Below are positions 21,362 through 22,525 of a stretch of DNA of 22,525 bases, one piece after another (the first letter of the stretch is position 1; every line of letters begins with the position of its first letter). Under the pieces are notes generated by a model. It was not told the origin of the DNA and made no database searches. It saw only the letters and a list, made by a program, of their open reading frames with translations. A program made the translations under genes and the position numbers. This DNA is from JAZKIX01 sp040384645 (GTDB lineage Bacteria; Pseudomonadota; Gammaproteobacteria; Burkholderiales; Burkholderiaceae_D), in NCBI GenBank assembly GCA_040384645.1, contig JAZKIX010000222.1, positions 1 to 22,525 on the forward strand. The letters run 5' to 3'.

Positions 21362-22408
21362 TCAGCCTCTGGCTCGGGTAACATCAAATCCCTCGTCGTC
21401 GCCATAGCCGAAATTGCATTCTTTCTTGCAGGTCGGACAGGTCGCTTCACCGGTTCCGCGGATACACATGATCTGGCCACAAGCACACATGGCAAATCCA
21501 ATGGGATTGCCGCAATGCGGGCAACCCGGGGCGCCAATTAGCGTATCTGAATTGACGCTGCGCGCCAGGCCACGCGTATCGGACAGGTCGAAGTAATCGG
21601 CTTCCAGCGCGTACACGCCAGCCAGATTGTATTGATCGACCCGCATGCTAAAGGCAGTGCTTTCGAGCTTTTGCCAGGCCCTTTCGTACTTGATTAGATA
21701 GGGCAGTCGATTATTTTGGCAGCGACCGGTGAGGATGACGAAATCTTCATCCACCGTACTCGCTTGCTCGATATTGCTTATTTTCGTCAAGATGCTGTCG
21801 TCGAGTTTGGCTAGGTTGACACCGGTGGAGGCGGTTGAAACGCTGCGGCTTTGCGCCACCACCGACATCGTGACCCAATCGACGAAACGCCGGAAATCCT
21901 CGTCGCTGGTGGCATCGAGTTGCAATACGTGATCCGTTATATGGTGCAAGGCATCGAGCGATGCCTGTCGGCCAATGCCGATTGCTACCAGTGTGACGCT
22001 GGAGGCAAAGTCGCGTTTCCAGCGCGCAAGCGCATCGCTAATATCGTCGGTCGGCTTGCCATCGGTCATCAAATACACGACGGGTTTCCAGTCACCTTTG
22101 CGCTCGGACGTACTTTTTGTCACGCTGCGCTTGATTTCATCCATCAAGTGATCCAATGCGGATCCTAGCGAGGTGCCGGAGCCAATCGGCAGCCGAGGCG
22201 GGTAAAACACCGCCAATTCAGTGAGCGGCGCCAAGGTACGCGCTTTGCCCGCGAAGGCGATTACGGATAAGTACACTGTTTCGAGCGCATGCGGATCGGT
22301 GCGTAAGCTGGTGATCAACCGCTCCAGACCTTGTTGCAACTGGCGCAGATTATCCCCGACCATGGACTCGGACACATCAAGTAGGAAAAAGATGGGCAAT
22401 CTGCGCAT
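21362..22408 (-). CDS. TerY-type von Willebrand factor A protein with C-terminal zinc ribbon
   Basis: This 348-residue protein starts MRRLPIFFLLDVSESMVGDN, the typical TerY beginning. The MIDAS metal site is complete: DVSES (residues 11-15), a Thr in SGTSLGSAL, and the Asp in MTDGKPTDD. After the vWA domain (to about residue 200) comes a linker region, then a cysteine-rich ribbon CPHCGNPIGFAMCACGQIMC with later CPTCKKEC, as in TerY C-terminal domains. TerY proteins belong to the tellurite-resistance-associated stress systems; no terD, terC or terB is seen inside the window. The ATG at 22408 has AGGA about 9 bases upstream; the open frame extends to 22465 but the extra residues are not family-like. 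Confidence 0.9.
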   Translation of the reverse strand: MRRLPIFFLLDVSESMVGDNLRQLQQGLERLITSLRTDPHALETVYLSVIAFAGKARTLAPLTELAVFYPPRLPIGSGTSLGSALDHLMDEIKRSVTKSTSERKGDWKPVVYLMTDGKPTDDISDALARWKRDFASSVTLVAIGIGRQASLDALHHITDHVLQLDATSDEDFRRFVDWVTMSVVAQSRSVSTASTGVNLAKLDDSILTKISNIEQASTVDEDFVILTGRCQNNRLPYLIKYERAWQKLESTAFSMRVDQYNLAGVYALEADYFDLSDTRGLARSVNSDTLIGAPGCPHCGNPIGFAMCACGQIMCIRGTGEATCPTCKKECNFGYGDDEGFDVTRARG

Positions 22409-22470
22409 TTTGGTGTTCCTGGCGTATGGATTGAGTTTTTGACGAAATAAAGTAGGGAGAGGCAAACTTG

Positions 22471-22525
22471 TCAGAGAACCACTTGTACTTCAGGCGGTGG
22501 CGGTGGCAACTCCAAGCTTGAATTT
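22471..22525 (-). CDS. 3' end of a gene upstream of the TerY-type gene (partial)
   Basis: One minus-strand frame runs from the window edge to a TGA at 22471-22473 and encodes an end like LELPPPPPEVQVVL. The composition and the 62-base distance to the following start fit the tail of a co-transcribed gene. Only 17 residues are visible, so it cannot be assigned; a competing frame that ends in ATATA is also open to the edge. Confidence 0.35.
   Translation of the reverse strand, partial: NSSLELPPPPPEVQVVL

Noticed and set aside
16124..22525. The TerY/kinase/PP2C/AIM24 operon as a phage-defence island
   Set aside because: No transposase, integrase or recognised defence effector is visible, and base composition does not differ clearly from the neighbours. 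A stress role is the more cautious reading.

Overview
The window looks like a chromosomal segment of a betaproteobacterium, most likely Burkholderiales/Oxalobacteraceae. The reasons are an EF-P carrying Arg32 encoded next to its rhamnosyltransferase EarP, a GbsR-CydP-CydAB-CydX cytochrome bd cluster, and many c-di-GMP proteins. Genus is not decidable from sequence reading alone. A run of 10 N at 599-608 marks an assembly join inside efp.

Layout. 1-54 is the 3' part of a tRNA-Glu with its terminator. 463-6256 is a long minus-strand block read gbsR > cydP > cydA > cydB > cydX > earP > efp, headed by a promoter with an 18-bp perfect palindrome and ended by a strong terminator. 6517-8778 is a minus-strand diguanylate cyclase with a LacI/PBP1-type sensor but no helix-turn-helix. 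8779-9364 is non-coding apart from a possible 25-codon ORF, DnaA-box-like sites and a terminator. 9365-12974 is a plus-strand series: a single-domain PilZ protein, an FAH-family hydrolase, an orphan periplasmic binding protein, a DUF2164 protein and an FMN reductase. 13722-15869 is a PAS-PAS-GGDEF-EAL protein. 16124-22525 is a minus-strand operon: TerY-type vWA protein > PP2C phosphatase with an Ig-like N-terminal region > Ser/Thr kinase with zinc ribbon > three tandem AIM24-family proteins. The tail of one more gene lies upstream, at the window edge.

Two things stand out. First, a repeated intergenic element of about 78 nt occurs four times, all in plus orientation (6381, 9707, 13489, 15890). 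It has a conserved A/T hairpin with a constant 8-nt loop length, a TGCGG box and a G-run/C-run second hairpin. Each copy lies beside a c-di-GMP gene (sensor-GGDEF, PilZ, and both sides of GGDEF-EAL). Second, the kinase-phosphatase-vWA triad (TerY-P type) is joined to three AIM24 paralogues. This suggests a phosphorylation-controlled stress or envelope module whose effectors are the AIM24 proteins; the function is inferred, not shown.

Product assignments rest on motif and family recognition by eye; no database search was run.
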